This document shows positions 23,755-34,555 of a stretch of 64,000 nt of DNA, in pieces. Under the pieces are notes generated by a model. The model was given only the letters and a program-made list of their open reading frames with translations. It did not search any database and was not told where the DNA came from. Positions within the stretch are counted from its first letter, which is position 1. Every line of letters starts with the position of its first letter. The position numbers and the translations under genes are program-made. This stretch comes from Ovis canadensis (Eukaryota > Chordata > Mammalia > Artiodactyla > Bovidae), in the NCBI RefSeq assembly GCF_042477335.2, contig NC_091260.1, positions 46,581,001 to 46,645,000 on the forward strand, given 5' to 3'.

Positions 23755-25308
23755 CACGACCCAATAATCACGATGGTGTGATCATTCACCTAGAGCCAGA
23801 CATACTGGAATGTGAAGTCAAGTGGGCCTTAGGAAGCATCACTACTAACAAAGCTAGTGGAGGTGATGGAATTCCAGTTGAGCTTTTTCAAATCCTGAAA
23901 GATGATGCTGTGAAAGTGCTGCACTCAATATGCCAGCAAATTTGGAAAACTCAGCAGTGGTCACAGGACTGGAAAAGGTCAGTTTTCATTCTAATCCCAA
24001 AGAAAAGAAATGTCAAAGAATGCTCAAACGACCACACAATTGCACTCATCTCACACGCTAGTAAAGTAATGCTCAAAATTCTCCAAGCCAGGCTTCAGCA
24101 ATATGTGAACTGTGAGCTTTCAGATGTTCAAGCTAGTTTTAGAAAAGGCAGAGGAACCAGAGATCAAATTTTCAACATCCGCTATATCATCAAAAAAGCA
24201 AGAGAGTTCCAAAAAACATCTATTTCTGCTTTATTGACTATGCCAAAGCCTTTGACTGTGTGGATCACAAGAAACTGTGGAAAATTCTGAAAGAGATGGG
24301 AATACCAGACCACCTGACCTGCCTCTTGAGAAACCTGTATGCAGGTCAGGAGGCAACAGTTAGAACTGGACATGGAACAACAGACTAGTTCCAAATATGA
24401 AAAGGAGTATGTCAAGGCTGTATATGGTCACTCTGCTTATTAAACTTCTATGCAGAGTACATCATGAGAAATGCTGGGCTGGATGAAGCAAAAGCTGGAA
24501 TCAAGATTGCTGGGAGAAACAGCAATAACCTCAGATATGCAGATGACACCACCCTTATGGTAGAAAGTGAAGAAGGAACTAAAGAGCCTCTTGATGAAAG
24601 TGAAAGAGGAGAGTAAAAAAGTTGGCTTAAAGCTCAACATTCAGAAAATGAAGATCATGGCATCTGGTCCCATCACTTCATGGGAAATAGATGGGGAAAC
24701 AGTGGAAACAGTGGCTGACTTTATTTTGGGGGGCTCCAAAATCACTGTAGATGGTGATTGCAGCCATGAAACTAAAAGATGCTTATTCCTTGGAAGGAAA
24801 GTTATGACCAACCTAGACGGCATATTAAAACGCAGAGACATTACTTTGCCAACTAAGGTCCATCTAGTCAAGGTTATGTTTTTTCCAGTGGTCATGTATG
24901 GATGTGAGAGTTGGACTATAAAGAAAGCTGAGCACTGAAGAATTGATGCTTTTGAACTGTGGTGTTGGAGAAAACCTTTACGGGTACCTTGGACTGCAAG
25001 GAGATCCAACCAGTCCATCCTCAGGGAGATCCATCCTGGGTGTCCATTGGAAGGACTGATGTTGAAGCTGAAACTCCAATACTTTGGCCACTTGATGCGA
25101 AGAGCTGACTCACTTGAAAAGGCCCTGATCCTGGGAGGGATTTGGGGGCAGGAGGAAAAGGGGATGACAGAGGTTGGCATCACTGACTCAATGGACATGA
25201 GTTTGGGTAGATTCTGGGAGTTGGTGATGGACAGGGAGGCCTGGTGTGCTGCAGTTCATGGTGTCTCAAAGAGTCGGACACGACTGAGTGACTGAACTGA
25301 ACTGAACT
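23755..25308 (+). mobile_element. BovB LINE, 5'-truncated, sense (1.55 kb)
   Basis: Longest uninterrupted BovB in the window. It runs from the RT fingers region to the CTGAACTGAACTGA tail. It forms a tail-to-tail pair with the next, antisense BovB at 25455. Confidence 0.92.
23778..25295 (+). pseudogene. BovB reverse transcriptase remnant
   Basis: RT order is readable: LILIPKK-type segment (FILIPKKRNVKECSND), SHASKVMLKILQARLQQYVN, FRKGRGTRDQI, then a frame loss in an A-run at about 24205-24212. Two stops replace Trp and Gly codons (TAG at 24386-24388, TGA just after). The YADD box is at 24536-24547. A further shift is near 24570, and later the frame is open to 24938. Not functional. Confidence 0.85.
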
Positions 25309-25454
25309 GAGAATAAAGGAAATGGGGAGAGAAGATGTCATCGTTGTAATAGGATGTTCTCTATGGATACTATTAATGAACGTTAGAATACAGATTGGTG
25401 GGCAAAAAAGCAATCAATACAAAGGGGATAGATAATGTTATGGAAGGAGATAAT

Positions 25455-26196
25455 TGTTATTGTTGTTGTTCAGTAGCTAAGTTGTGTATGATTCATGCAA
25501 CCCCATGGACTGCAGCACACCAGGCTTCCCTGTCCCTCACCACCTCCCAGAGTTTGCCCAAGTTCATGTCCACTGAATTGATGATGCCATCCAACCATCC
25601 ATCCTCTGCTGCTCTCTTCTCCTTTTGCCTTCAATATTTGCCAGCATCAGGGTCTTTTCCAAAAATTAGCTGTTTGTATCAGGTGGCCAGAGTATTGGAG
25701 CTTCAACTTCAGCATCAGTCCTTCCAATGAGTATGCATGGTTGATTTCCATTAGGATTGACTGGTTTGATCTTGCTCTCCAAAGGACTCTCAAGAGTCTT
25801 CTCCAGCACCACAATTCAAAAGCATCAGTTCTTCAGCATTCAGCCTTCTTTATCGTCCAATTCTCACATCTGTTCATGACTACTGAAAAGACCATAGCTT
25901 TGACTTTTAATATACTGTCTAGGTTTTCCATAGCTTTCCTTCCAAGATGCATGTGTCTTTTAATTTCATTGCTACAGTCACCATCCTTGGTGATTTTGGA
26001 GCCCAAGAAGAGAAAATCTGTCACTGCTTCCATTTTTTCCCCTTCTGTTTGCCATGAAGTGATGGGGCCAGATGCCATGATCTTAGTTTTTTGAATGTTG
26101 AGTTTTAAGGCAGCTTTTCCACTCTCCTCTTTCACCCTCAGCAGGAGGCTCTTTAGTTCCTCGTCACTTTCTGGCATTAGAGTAGTATCATCTTAC
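25455..26196 (-). mobile_element. older BovB fragment, antisense
   Basis: BovB 3' end in reverse, beginning with a GTTGTTGTTCAGTAGC-type tail instead of the CTGAA repeats. This suggests an older subfamily. Open frame 25833-26177 retains [18 protein letters not shown]. Confidence 0.88.
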
Positions 26197-26284
26197 AAAA
26201 GAAAAGAGATTGAAGATAGAATACCAGATGGGAGTAGGAAGAAAATCATAAAAAGAGAAAAGAGAGGAATTTCCTGAGAAAAAA

Positions 26285-26375
26285 AATATGTATTGTACCA
26301 TGTTCAGGTACAATACATCTTGTACCTGGACATGGGATGAGAGTTACCATACATCTTGTACCTGGACACGGAATG
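26285..26375. repeat. short hairpin and 36 bp-period direct repeat
   Basis: ATTGTACC and GGTACAAT (26293-26315) form an 8 bp stem. ATACATCTTGTACCTGGACA occurs twice, about 36 bases apart (about 26315 and 26351). Confidence 0.75.
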
Positions 26376-26515
26376 AAATGGTTGAATGGCATCACCGACT
26401 TGATGGACATGAGTTTTAGCAAGCTCTGGGAATTGGTGATGGACAGGGAGGCCTGGCATGCTGCAGTCCATGGGATCGCAAGAGTTGGACATGACTAAGT
26501 GACTGAACTGACTGA
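26376..26515 (+). mobile_element. BovB 3' tail, sense
   Basis: From ATGGTTGAATGGCATCACCG to TGACTGAACTGACTGA; about 140 bp. Confidence 0.88.
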
Positions 26516-27444
26516 CCATATCCAGGAGCCGACAGAGAATTGAAAAGTGAACGTAGTGAATTTAGACTATTCTAATAATTTTAGTAGCAAAGGGAAAGAG
26601 AAAAAGATCATAGTAGCCTGCGGTCCAAAGCAAACTTCTATTTTCTCCACTTGAGACTTTTTATCTATGATTCTCCATGTGAAATAATTTAATTTGCATT
26701 TCACTTTATCAACTCACACATTGACTGACAAAGTACACTCTAAAGGGCTTGTGAAATAGATGGGGTCATTAGTCTTGGCGCTAATGAGAAATTACAGTAT
26801 TTTTGCTATAATGATAAGTTGGCATGTGAATATTTAACTTATGAAAAAGCCTTCAGAGAGTCAGCAGCTCCCACTGTTCATTATCTTATGTGTGGGGTTA
26901 TTTTCTTGGCAGAAAATACCATTTGGTTGTGAATCTATCATCATTAGGAGAGGAATAAAGATTTTTAACAATACACATTCTCCTTCTGGAAAAACGATAA
27001 TTGCTCCCTCTTAAGTTTCCACGTCCTGGCTCTAAGTTCCTCCCACACCCTTCTGTTTCTCTACAATTAAAGCCTTTTTTACTGGTCAGTCAAATTTAAG
27101 CTCACTAGCAAATTTCTACATTATGAAAATATGGAGCATTTTGTGAGAAAAGGTATTTCATGTCACCAGCCAACACTTTATAAAGTCTGCAATTGCTTAG
27201 AGAGCTCTGATGAACTTCATAGTACACTTTGTTTCTCAACAGCATGCATCCAAATATCATTTAGAGAGCACTCGTATTCTCACCTGGGGTAGTCCTGATC
27301 ATAATTGTACACAAGCATTCAGCTCCTAGCTCTGAAACAACACCTATGTATTAGACGCAAGTAACACTACTGCAACTTCTCAAAGCCAACTGGACATAGT
27401 GGTTGTATTGATCAGACTAGGAATCTTTCCCTTTGGTGTTGTAG
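26516..27444. other. unique sequence
   Basis: Nothing recognised. Confidence 0.4.
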
Positions 27445-27662
27445 GATTCAGAAAACTTTTTCTGTAGTGGGCCAGATAATAAATATTTTTGGCTTTGCAT
27501 GCTATATAGTCTCTGTTGGGACTACTCAGTCCTACCGTTGTAGTACAAAAGCAGCCACAGACAATGACTAATTGTGTGACTTTATTCCAAAAAAACCTTA
27601 TTTACAAAATAGGCATCAGGCTACAATTGTCTCACTGGCTTGAGTTTCCCAATCCCTGCTCT
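27445..27662 (+). mobile_element. nonautonomous DNA-transposon relic
   Basis: Contains AACTTTTTCTGTAGTGGGCC, GCATGCTATATAGTCTCTGT and CTTATTTACAAAATAGGC in the order of a common eutherian hAT-type nonautonomous element. A second copy lies at 42557-42796. The family name is not assigned. Confidence 0.6.
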
Positions 27663-28469
27663 AAAAAAGGACCCTGGGTGGGATATGTCATTTAACCATC
27701 CACGAGAACACAAGATGGAGAATCCAAAGACATCATTGAAAAGATGCTAAATTCTCCTTTGATGCCAGGTCACTCTTGCATCATAGATATTTGCACCTTC
27801 TCTCAAGAATTCCTGTATGCAGCCTTCAGTTCTTTCAACCTGTGTTTTTCCTGTACCATGACACACAATATTTTTACTTCTCTATCTTTCTTATAGCACA
27901 CGTTAATTAATAGTTCTATCTAGCCTCATTCCACTGAGTCTGGACTCTTACCCCTCCAGGGTCCGACTTTTAGCATTTTCCCTTAAGTCCAAACACAATA
28001 CCTTAGGGAAAATGCATTTAATTTTAGGCCCTCAAAGAACCAACTAGAAAAAGAAGTACTCACACACAAAGTATATATTTTCTCACCCAGGCATAAAATA
28101 TTTTCTCTCTTCTTTATTGTCTCAGATCCTCATGGTTGAAATTGCTACACCAGCCCCAAGTGTCCGCAACACTGGCGTGCAGCGCACCAATTTTCCTTCC
28201 TTCTTAGCTTAAATTTTCAGTCTTTAAAGTCTCAATACAATATAGGAGAAAGAAGACAGACTTGTATTCTGGGTCTGACTTGCTTTGGTCTTGGGTAAGT
28301 TACTAGAATGCATAGTAAAGCATGATATCTTGGAGTACTGGCTCTCTGCTGTGCTCTTGTGAATCTTCATACTACTGAGGTAATCACGCCCACCACTTGG
28401 TGAAAATTTAATTTTTCTGAAGAATATTTGTTTTAGCTTCTTTCCATAATGAGGATATAATTAGCATTT
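27663..28469. other. unique sequence
   Basis: Nothing recognised. Confidence 0.4.
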
Positions 28470-28605
28470 TTAAAGACATTTTATCCTGTTTTTTTTTTAA
28501 ATTAGAGAAACATTTATTTTACAAATGAGGAAACAGCTTCGATGAAGTAAAGTGATTTGTTAAAAATCACCTAGCTGGTGATGGCCAGAATCGACAGTAA
28601 GTTTT
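28470..28605 (+). repeat. MIR-like SINE relic
   Basis: TTTTACAAATGAGGAAACAG followed by 'aagtgatttgttaaaaatcacctagctggtgatgg': the MIR core in sense order. Confidence 0.6.
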
Positions 28606-28609
28606 CTCT

Positions 28610-28985
28610 TGGGTTTGCTGGGATATAGAAATACTTTTTTGATAATAAATTTGTATCCAGTAATCTTACTAAATTCATTTATTAATTCTAATCTATATCT
28701 GTAACTCCTTTTGGATTTTTTATGTACACTATTATTCTATCTATAATTCAATTTACTTTCTTTTCAATGTGATACTTTTTTTTTCTTTCCTGACTGCACT
28801 GGATAAGATCTCTGGTGCAGTACAGAATAAAAATGGTGATAACAGGCATCTTGTCTCTTTTCTGGTCTTAGGAAGAAAAATTTCAATATTTTTGCACTAG
28901 CTATTGATATTAGCTACAAGGTTTTTTGTTTTTGTTTCATTTACTTTATTCTACCTCATACCATTTATAAAAACATAGTGTGACT
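28610..28985 (-). mobile_element. old L1 ORF2 fragment, antisense
   Basis: 'ttgctgggatatagaaatac', 'ccagtaatcttactaaattcattt' and 'acaggcatcttgtctcttttctggtctta' match reversed L1 RT sequence. Confidence 0.65.
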
Positions 28986-29029
28986 GTAGAGAACTAAGGA
29001 GTATATCAAAAATATAAAACTATAGGATT

Positions 29030-29270
29030 CTGAAGAAAACTTAGGACTATATCTATGATTCAGATTTCTTAAAATAATTTCTTAAACAAAAGAAAAACTA
29101 TCCAAAGCAAAAATTATCAGAGGAAAATAAACAAATTAGATGACATTAAAATTAAAAGTCTCTTATCAATCAAAAATACCATAGATAAAACTAATAGATA
29201 AGTGACAGACTGAGAGATCTGTAAAATCCATATCTTACAAGACATTAATATCTAGAATGTATGGGGCACA
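29030..29270 (+). mobile_element. old L1 ORF2 C-terminal fragment, sense
   Basis: Diverged 'aaacaaattagatgacattaaaattaaaagtctcttatcaatcaaaa', the reading '[10 protein letters not shown]' region of L1, then the following C-terminal part. Confidence 0.6.
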
Positions 29271-30369
29271 TCTGTACAGATAGAAAGCCAGAATGTTGGG
29301 TGAGAATGGAATGCTGAAGTTCACTATTGATCTCTGACATGCTACTTAAACAACACTTAACAAACAAAAAGTGCTAGTGAGAAGTCTTCATAGGCTGCTA
29401 GTAAGTTTAAGCACGCATAGTTTTTCTGAAGGGCAACCTGGAAGTCTCTTGAAATTCTTCTCAAAGGTTCACAAGGAAAGAGAACATTGTGTTTATAATT
29501 GCAGGGAGATGAAGGCAACAAAAGTGCTAAGAGAGTGGGAAAATAAAATGTAGTCCATACAGTGAATGTCTGTGTTCAGCAGACATACACTGCATAAGGC
29601 TCAGAAGCATAAAGTTGAATGAAGAAAGTAAGAAATCAAATAAAACTTTAGCAAAATACCATTTGTGTAAATCACAAAAATACTCATAGAAAATGAGACT
29701 TTGTATTTTTAGGGTATAAACACATATATCTAAATAACCATATGTAAGGACAAACATGAAATATACTAATATATAACTAATCTGGGAAAAGAAATGAAAC
29801 AAAATCATGGGGGAAGACAGTGAAATTAAATAAAAGATCATGCACAGACCAATGATGATATGGTTCTGTAAATCATGGAATATGATAAATTCTGTGCCAT
29901 TTAAATCTTTTTAAAAATGTGTACTGTCACAAAATTATATATATATGCTTTTTCTGCATATGTGTACATGGAGAGACACATATATGTGTCCCACTGAACA
30001 TTATATGACTGAAGTACATTATATATGGAGTATGTACTCCAACTATGAATAGTTTTATCTGTTTATGAAAACTGATTTTGCTTTTCCTCTTCATGCTTTT
30101 CACATTTTCTAAATCTTTCTCAATAAATATTACATAATCAGAAAAAATCTATACATTTTTAAATTAAATGGACACATTGCTAAAGGAGAAGGCAATTTTA
30201 AGCGATTTATTCTGACAGTTTTTTAAGAGTCAGAGATTTCTTTTATCTTCAGTAGCAGTACCCATTACAATAGTCTTTGAATGGGAAAATCACTGAAAAA
30301 GCAGGACCCTGTGTAATATCTCACTCTTAAGAGATACAGGGTTGTTGCAGAGTTGTTTCAATGCTACTC
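29271..30369. other. AT-rich sequence, nothing recognised
   Basis: A perfect 14 bp palindrome ACACATATATGTGT at 29976-29989 is probably chance in AT-rich DNA. Confidence 0.4.
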
Positions 30370-30612
30370 TCTCAATTAATCCACCCTGTCTTTCCCCTAC
30401 TCTGTCCACAAGTTTGTTCTCTATGTCTGTATCTCCATTCCTGCCCTGCAAATAGGTTCATCAGTACTATTTTTCTAGATTTCATATATATGTATTAATA
30501 TATGATATTTGTTTTTCTCTTTCTGACTTACTTCACTCTGCATAACAAGCTCTAGGTTAATCCACCTCAACAGAAGTAACTGAAGTTCATTCCTTTTTTA
30601 TGGCTGTGTGAT
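30370..30612 (-). mobile_element. old L1 3' end, antisense
   Basis: 'ctgacttacttcactctgcataacaagctctaggtt' and 'ttccttttttatggctgtgtga' match the reversed ORF2 C-terminus, as in the young copies at 17.6 and 45.7 kb. Confidence 0.75.
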
Positions 30613-30620
30613 AGTCCACA

Positions 30621-30890
30621 CACAGCCTCACTCCTTTGAACTGTATCCTGAAAAACTGGGATAGATTTGATCCCCAGGGCTTAAAGAAGACACACCTGGT
30701 CTTCCTATGTGATACTGCATGGCCACGGTATCCACTGGAGGACAGCGAATGGTGGCCGGTTGGAGGGTCTCTTAAGCATAATACTGTTTTACAATTAGAC
30801 CAGTTCTGTAAGGAACAAGGGAAGTGGGTAGAAGTAGCATATGTGTTGCCCTTTTTTTCTCTGTGAAATATGCCAGACTTATGTCCTAAG
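30621..30890 (+). pseudogene. endogenous retrovirus gag matrix fragment
   Basis: A single open frame from about 30621 to the TGA at 30864-30866 reads like a retroviral Gag matrix domain: LNCILKNWDRFDPQ, KKTHLVFLCDTAWPRYPL, then NTVLQLDQFCKEQGKWVEV and YVLPFF. The block continues past the stop (NMPDLCPK). It resembles the matrix of ERV1/gamma-type endogenous retroviruses. Only about 85 codons remain, with no LTR, protease or polymerase next to it. It lies between an antisense L1 piece and a SINE. It is a relic with no coding capacity. Confidence 0.75.
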
Positions 30891-31008
30891 GGTGGCAACC
30901 CACTCCAGTACTCTTGCCTGGAGAATCCCAGGGACAGGGGAGCCTGGTGGGCTGCTGTCTATGGGGTCGCACAGAGTCGGACACGACTGAAGTGACTTAG
31001 TAGTAGTA
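30891..31008 (+). mobile_element. 5'-truncated Bov-tA SINE, sense
   Basis: GGCAACCCACTCCAGTACTC through GACACGACTGAAGTGACTTA, with an AGT run as tail. Confidence 0.88.
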
Positions 31009-31240
31009 GTACCATATGTAAAATAGATAGCTAGAGATAGTGGCAAATTGCTGTGTAATACAGGGAGCTCAACCCAGTACTCTGTGACAACCTAGAAGGG
31101 TAGGATGAGTTAGAGGGTGAGAGGGAGGTTCAAGAGGGTGGGGACATATGTGTACTTATGTATGACAGAAGTCAACACTACATTGTAAAGCAATTTTCCT
31201 CCAAATAAAAATAAATTTTAAAAAACTTAACAAAGAAAAA
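31009..31240 (+). mobile_element. old L1 3' UTR, sense
   Basis: 'aaattgctgtgtaatacagggagctcaaccc' then 'gtcaacactacattgtaaagcaattttcctcc', ending in an A-rich tail. Confidence 0.75.
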
Positions 31241-31398
31241 AAAAAGTTTTAGGATTACTGCTGATTGAAGTAATCATTTCCAAAGTCCAGATTTCCCACG
31301 GAATGTTTGTTCTGACAGTGCGCTAGGTGTTGTTAGATCTCTGGGACATGACCTTGTGTCAACTAGCAAAGGGGAAAAAAGATTTGTTTGGATTATTT

Positions 31399-31404
31399 TA
31401 TAAA
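31399..31404 (+). promoter_or_regulatory. candidate TATA box for C6
   Basis: TATAAA lies in otherwise unique sequence about 25-30 bases upstream of the possible first-exon start. A TGTTTG motif of forkhead (liver HNF3-like) type lies just upstream at 31385-31390. C6 is a liver gene, so this fits, but both motifs are short and common. No expression evidence is visible. Confidence 0.3.
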
Positions 31405-31429
31405 CCCTTTTCACTGTGAGTGCCTATTG

Positions 31430-31496
31430 TTTCCTTAGCCATCTGCAGATTAGCTCTCTGGATACCACAAACTGGATACCACAATCTTTGTTTAAG
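31430..31496 (+). other. C6: candidate untranslated first exon of C6
   Basis: The stretch downstream of the TATA motif ends in AAG|GTAAGTG, a near-perfect 5' splice site. The first C6 coding exon at 37865 begins right after an acceptor and carries only 20 untranslated bases, so at least one upstream noncoding exon is required. Within the candidate, CTGGATACCACAA occurs twice (31458-31470 and 31472-31484, period 14). The start at 31430 is set only by TATA spacing. Another upstream exon, inside or outside the window, is possible. Confidence 0.35.
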
Positions 31497-33162
31497 GTAA
31501 GTGACATGATGATTTCATTTGTGATTTTAAGATTTCAAAATTGTAGATCATGCTTCCAACAAACTTGTCCTTTCATGCGTGAAAATACATAACAGATTAC
31601 AGTCCTTTACTTCCTTTTAAAATAAGATGTAACTATTTTGCTTAAACCTCAAAAGAACCAAAAGGTTCATATTTCTCAAAGAAGTGTTCTTCCAGAGAGC
31701 TGCCTTGGTGAATCAAGTTTTTCTATGAGATAAACTACATTTAAAAGTAGAGCAAACATAACTTTTAGTCAAAGACTAGTCATGTGCCTGGGCTCCCCAG
31801 ACAGCACCAACAGAGGTAAATACGACTTCTTGAGCTTCTAGGGCATGCGCAGAAGGAAAAAATAAAAAATAAGAGATTCAAGACATTTACAAGAAGATGG
31901 AAAGGAAGAACTTGAACTTAGGGTCAGACTAGAACACCCTCTGAACCTGTCAGGTAAGATGTGCTGAACGGCCTTAGGAACAAATCATTCATGTGAGTCA
32001 AGGACATGGGAAGGTAACAGATCAGAATAAATGGATTTTACTCTATAATAGAATTCTCCAAATGTTCACATAGCCATCTTCAATGGTTCAATGGAACCGC
32101 TTAGTTTTCGAGTTCAAAAGTGTTGGCAATGAGAAAACTTGCAGAACTGCTGCTCTTCTACTATGCTACTGCAGTGGAAAATTTTTCTTAACTACATTTC
32201 TCTATTCACTGAAAATTCTTTTAGTTCCATGTTTATATGAAAATTGTGTGGTAATGGGCATAATGCCTGCATGACATTTTAGATATCTCCAAAATGTCTA
32301 AAGATGTTAAAAATCGATAAATAAGGAATGCTTTGATATTAGATGCTGGGCTATGATAATAAAAAAATAAAAGAAATAATTATCTTTATTTGAATGAGAA
32401 TTATTTTAACATAAGACAATTTTTCCTTATAACAATAAAATGTCATAAAAGGAGAAGCTACTGATTAGCTATTTTATTAGCATCTCCTCAAATAAGAATC
32501 TTTGGCATTATCATCTTCATTTATAGCATTTTCCAAATTGTCTCAGAGTAGTATAGCCAAATATGAGATTAGCATATTTTATATGGATTCTGTTATTGCA
32601 GTTTTATGATAAGAGGAATAAAATCCACCTATACTTTTCAAGCTTTTGGAAGTTAAAACAGAGTGTCTGCTGAGAATTGAGAACTAGTAATCTCTTGGAA
32701 TTCAATTTTTCCTGATCATTTACATGTTGATCCCACAAAATAAGAATTTATTTTCTTTACAACTGAATTATTCTGGAACATATCTATCTCCTCAAAATTT
32801 AATAAGAAAAAGATCAAATAAATAAACAACAGGAAAACCCCCTCTGTTTAGGTTTCCTTCCTTGCTGAAATGGTTCCTGCTTGAGAAGGTCCCAATTTGG
32901 GGGTGGGGAATGGGATGTGGTCTGTCTAGTGATTAATAAGAAGACTTCATATTGTTTAGAAGCCTCAGGGCCTTTGGCAGCTGGTAGAAAGCCAGTAGAA
33001 AATCATTCAATCTCAGCTTGGGTCTGATGTGTAGTATATAGAACTCATACTATGTATTTGGTTTGAACCCAGCCTAACTTCTGGACACTCTTATCCCAAA
33101 GTCTATGGTTCTGTATTGCTGAAGAAAACCAGAAAAGGTGAGTTAAAAACCAGTGAACTAAA

Positions 33163-33362
33163 ATTGGGCTACCTTCATGGCTCAGGTGGTAAAGGATCTG
33201 CCTGCAATGTGGGAGACTTGAATTCCATCCCTGGATTGGGACAATCCCATGGAGAAGGGCATGAAAACCCACTCCAGTACTCTTGCCTAGAGAATCCCTG
33301 TGGACAAAAGAGCCTGAAAGACTATAGTCCATGGGGTCACAAAGAGTCAGACATGACTGAGA
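33163..33362 (+). mobile_element. Bov-tA SINE, sense, with target-site duplication
   Basis: Head TTGGGCTACCTTCATGGCTC, body, tail. GAACTAAA at 33155-33162 and 33363-33370. Confidence 0.88.
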
Positions 33363-33424
33363 GAACTAAATTTGGCAGGCAAGTGCAGTGGTCTTTAAAG
33401 GAGTCTCTTGTTTTATATGATTGA

Positions 33425-33545
33425 AACAGCCTATGGGTGTAGCAACTTACATGTATCCTATGGCTGATTCATGTTGATGTATGGCAGAAACCAGGTCAAT
33501 ACTGTAAAGTAACTATTCTCCAATTAAAAATAATTTTTTTTAAAG
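33425..33545 (+). mobile_element. L1 3' end, sense
   Basis: 'tggctgattcatgttgatgtatggcagaaacca', 'tactgtaaagtaactattctcc', and an A/T-rich tail. Confidence 0.75.
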
Positions 33546-33759
33546 TTTGAATAAAAACCATGAAAAGCATCTTCAGTTTCTGTCTACCCTCCTCAGACAG
33601 TGATAATGAATTCTGTTTCTTTATATCTCACTCAATGAATAGTCAAATAGGTGTCAATTCCATTTTAAATTAAAGGACATATTCAGCCACATGTCAGTGG
33701 ATTTTGTTGCTTTTATACTAGCATTTTTCTCTGAGCTTGTAGGACAATTTGAAAATGTT
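33546..33759. other. unique sequence
   Basis: Nothing recognised. Confidence 0.35.
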
Positions 33760-34030
33760 TACTGACTGACATACTAAGTGATGTAAGTTAGAAAGACAAA
33801 TGCCATAGGATATGGGCAACATAAAATATGATACAAGTGAACTTATTTACAAGACAGACTCGAAGACACAGAAAGCAAATTTATGGTTACCCAAAGGGAA
33901 AAGGGGTAGGAGAGGGATAAATTAGGAGTCTGGAGTTAGCAGATACAAACTACTATATACAAAGGAAATAAACAAGATCCTATTGCATAGCACAGGGAAC
34001 CATACATCCAGTTTATTTATATATGTATTT
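33760..34030 (+). mobile_element. old L1 3' region, sense, interrupted by SINEs
   Basis: 'actgacatactaagtgatgtaag', 'acttatttacaagacagactcg' and 'tcctattgcatagcacagggaacc' are old L1 3' end phrases. The same element resumes at about 34529-34556 (CTGAATCACTTTGCTGTATA) after the SINE nest. Confidence 0.7.
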
Positions 34031-34500
34031 GGGCTTCCCTCATAGCTAAGTCTATAAGTCTTAGCTAACCTCTAACCCTTGTGGCTCAGACGGTAAAATG
34101 TCTATCTACAATGCGGGACACCTGGGTTCGATCCCTGGGTCGGGAAGATTCCCTGCAGAAGGAAATGGCAACCCACTCCAGTACTCTTGCCTAGAAAATC
34201 CCATGGATGGAGGAGCCTGGTGCAGGCTACTGTCCATGGGGTCGCAAAGAGTCACGGACATGACTGAGCGACTTCACTTTCTTTCTTTTTTTCATAGCTA
34301 AGTCAGTAAAGAATCTGCTTGCAAAGCAGGAGACCCAGGTTCTATTCCTGGGTTGGAAAGATCCTCTGGAGTAGGAAATGGCATCTCACTCCAGTATTCT
34401 TGCCTGGAGAATCCCACAGACAGAGGAGCCTGGCAGGCTATAGTACATGGGGTTGTAAGAGTCAGATACAACTTAGTGTCTAAACCAGCACCAGCATATA
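34031..34500 (+). mobile_element. Bov-tA SINE, sense, itself split by another Bov-tA
   Basis: Head GGGCTTCCCTCATAGCTAAG in 34031-34052 and body from 34305 to about 34500. The break is exactly at the duplicated CATAGCTAAGTC that flanks the inner copy. Confidence 0.9.
34053..34292 (+). mobile_element. inner Bov-tA SINE, nested, with 12 bp target-site duplication
   Basis: Flanked by CATAGCTAAGTC at 34041-34052 and 34293-34304. Body includes GGTTCGATCCCTGGGTCGGG. It ends in a T-rich rather than A-rich tail. Its first 20 bases are not typical of Bov-tA. Confidence 0.92.
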
Positions 34501-34528
34501 TATATGTGTGTGTATATATATATATATA
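34497..34528. repeat. TA/TG microsatellite
   Basis: Alternating TA with a short TGTGTG core, at the end of the outer SINE. Confidence 0.9.
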
Positions 34529-34555
34529 ACTGAATCACTTTGCTGTATACTGGAA

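Larger units (their letters stand above)
31241..33154. other. unique sequence containing the candidate C6 promoter
   Basis: Repeat-poor for this window. Apart from the TATA motif and candidate first exon listed separately, nothing is recognised. Confidence 0.4.

Noticed and set aside
29976-29989. Perfect 14 bp palindrome
   Set aside because: Made of alternating purine-pyrimidine bases in AT-rich DNA; expected by chance and without context.
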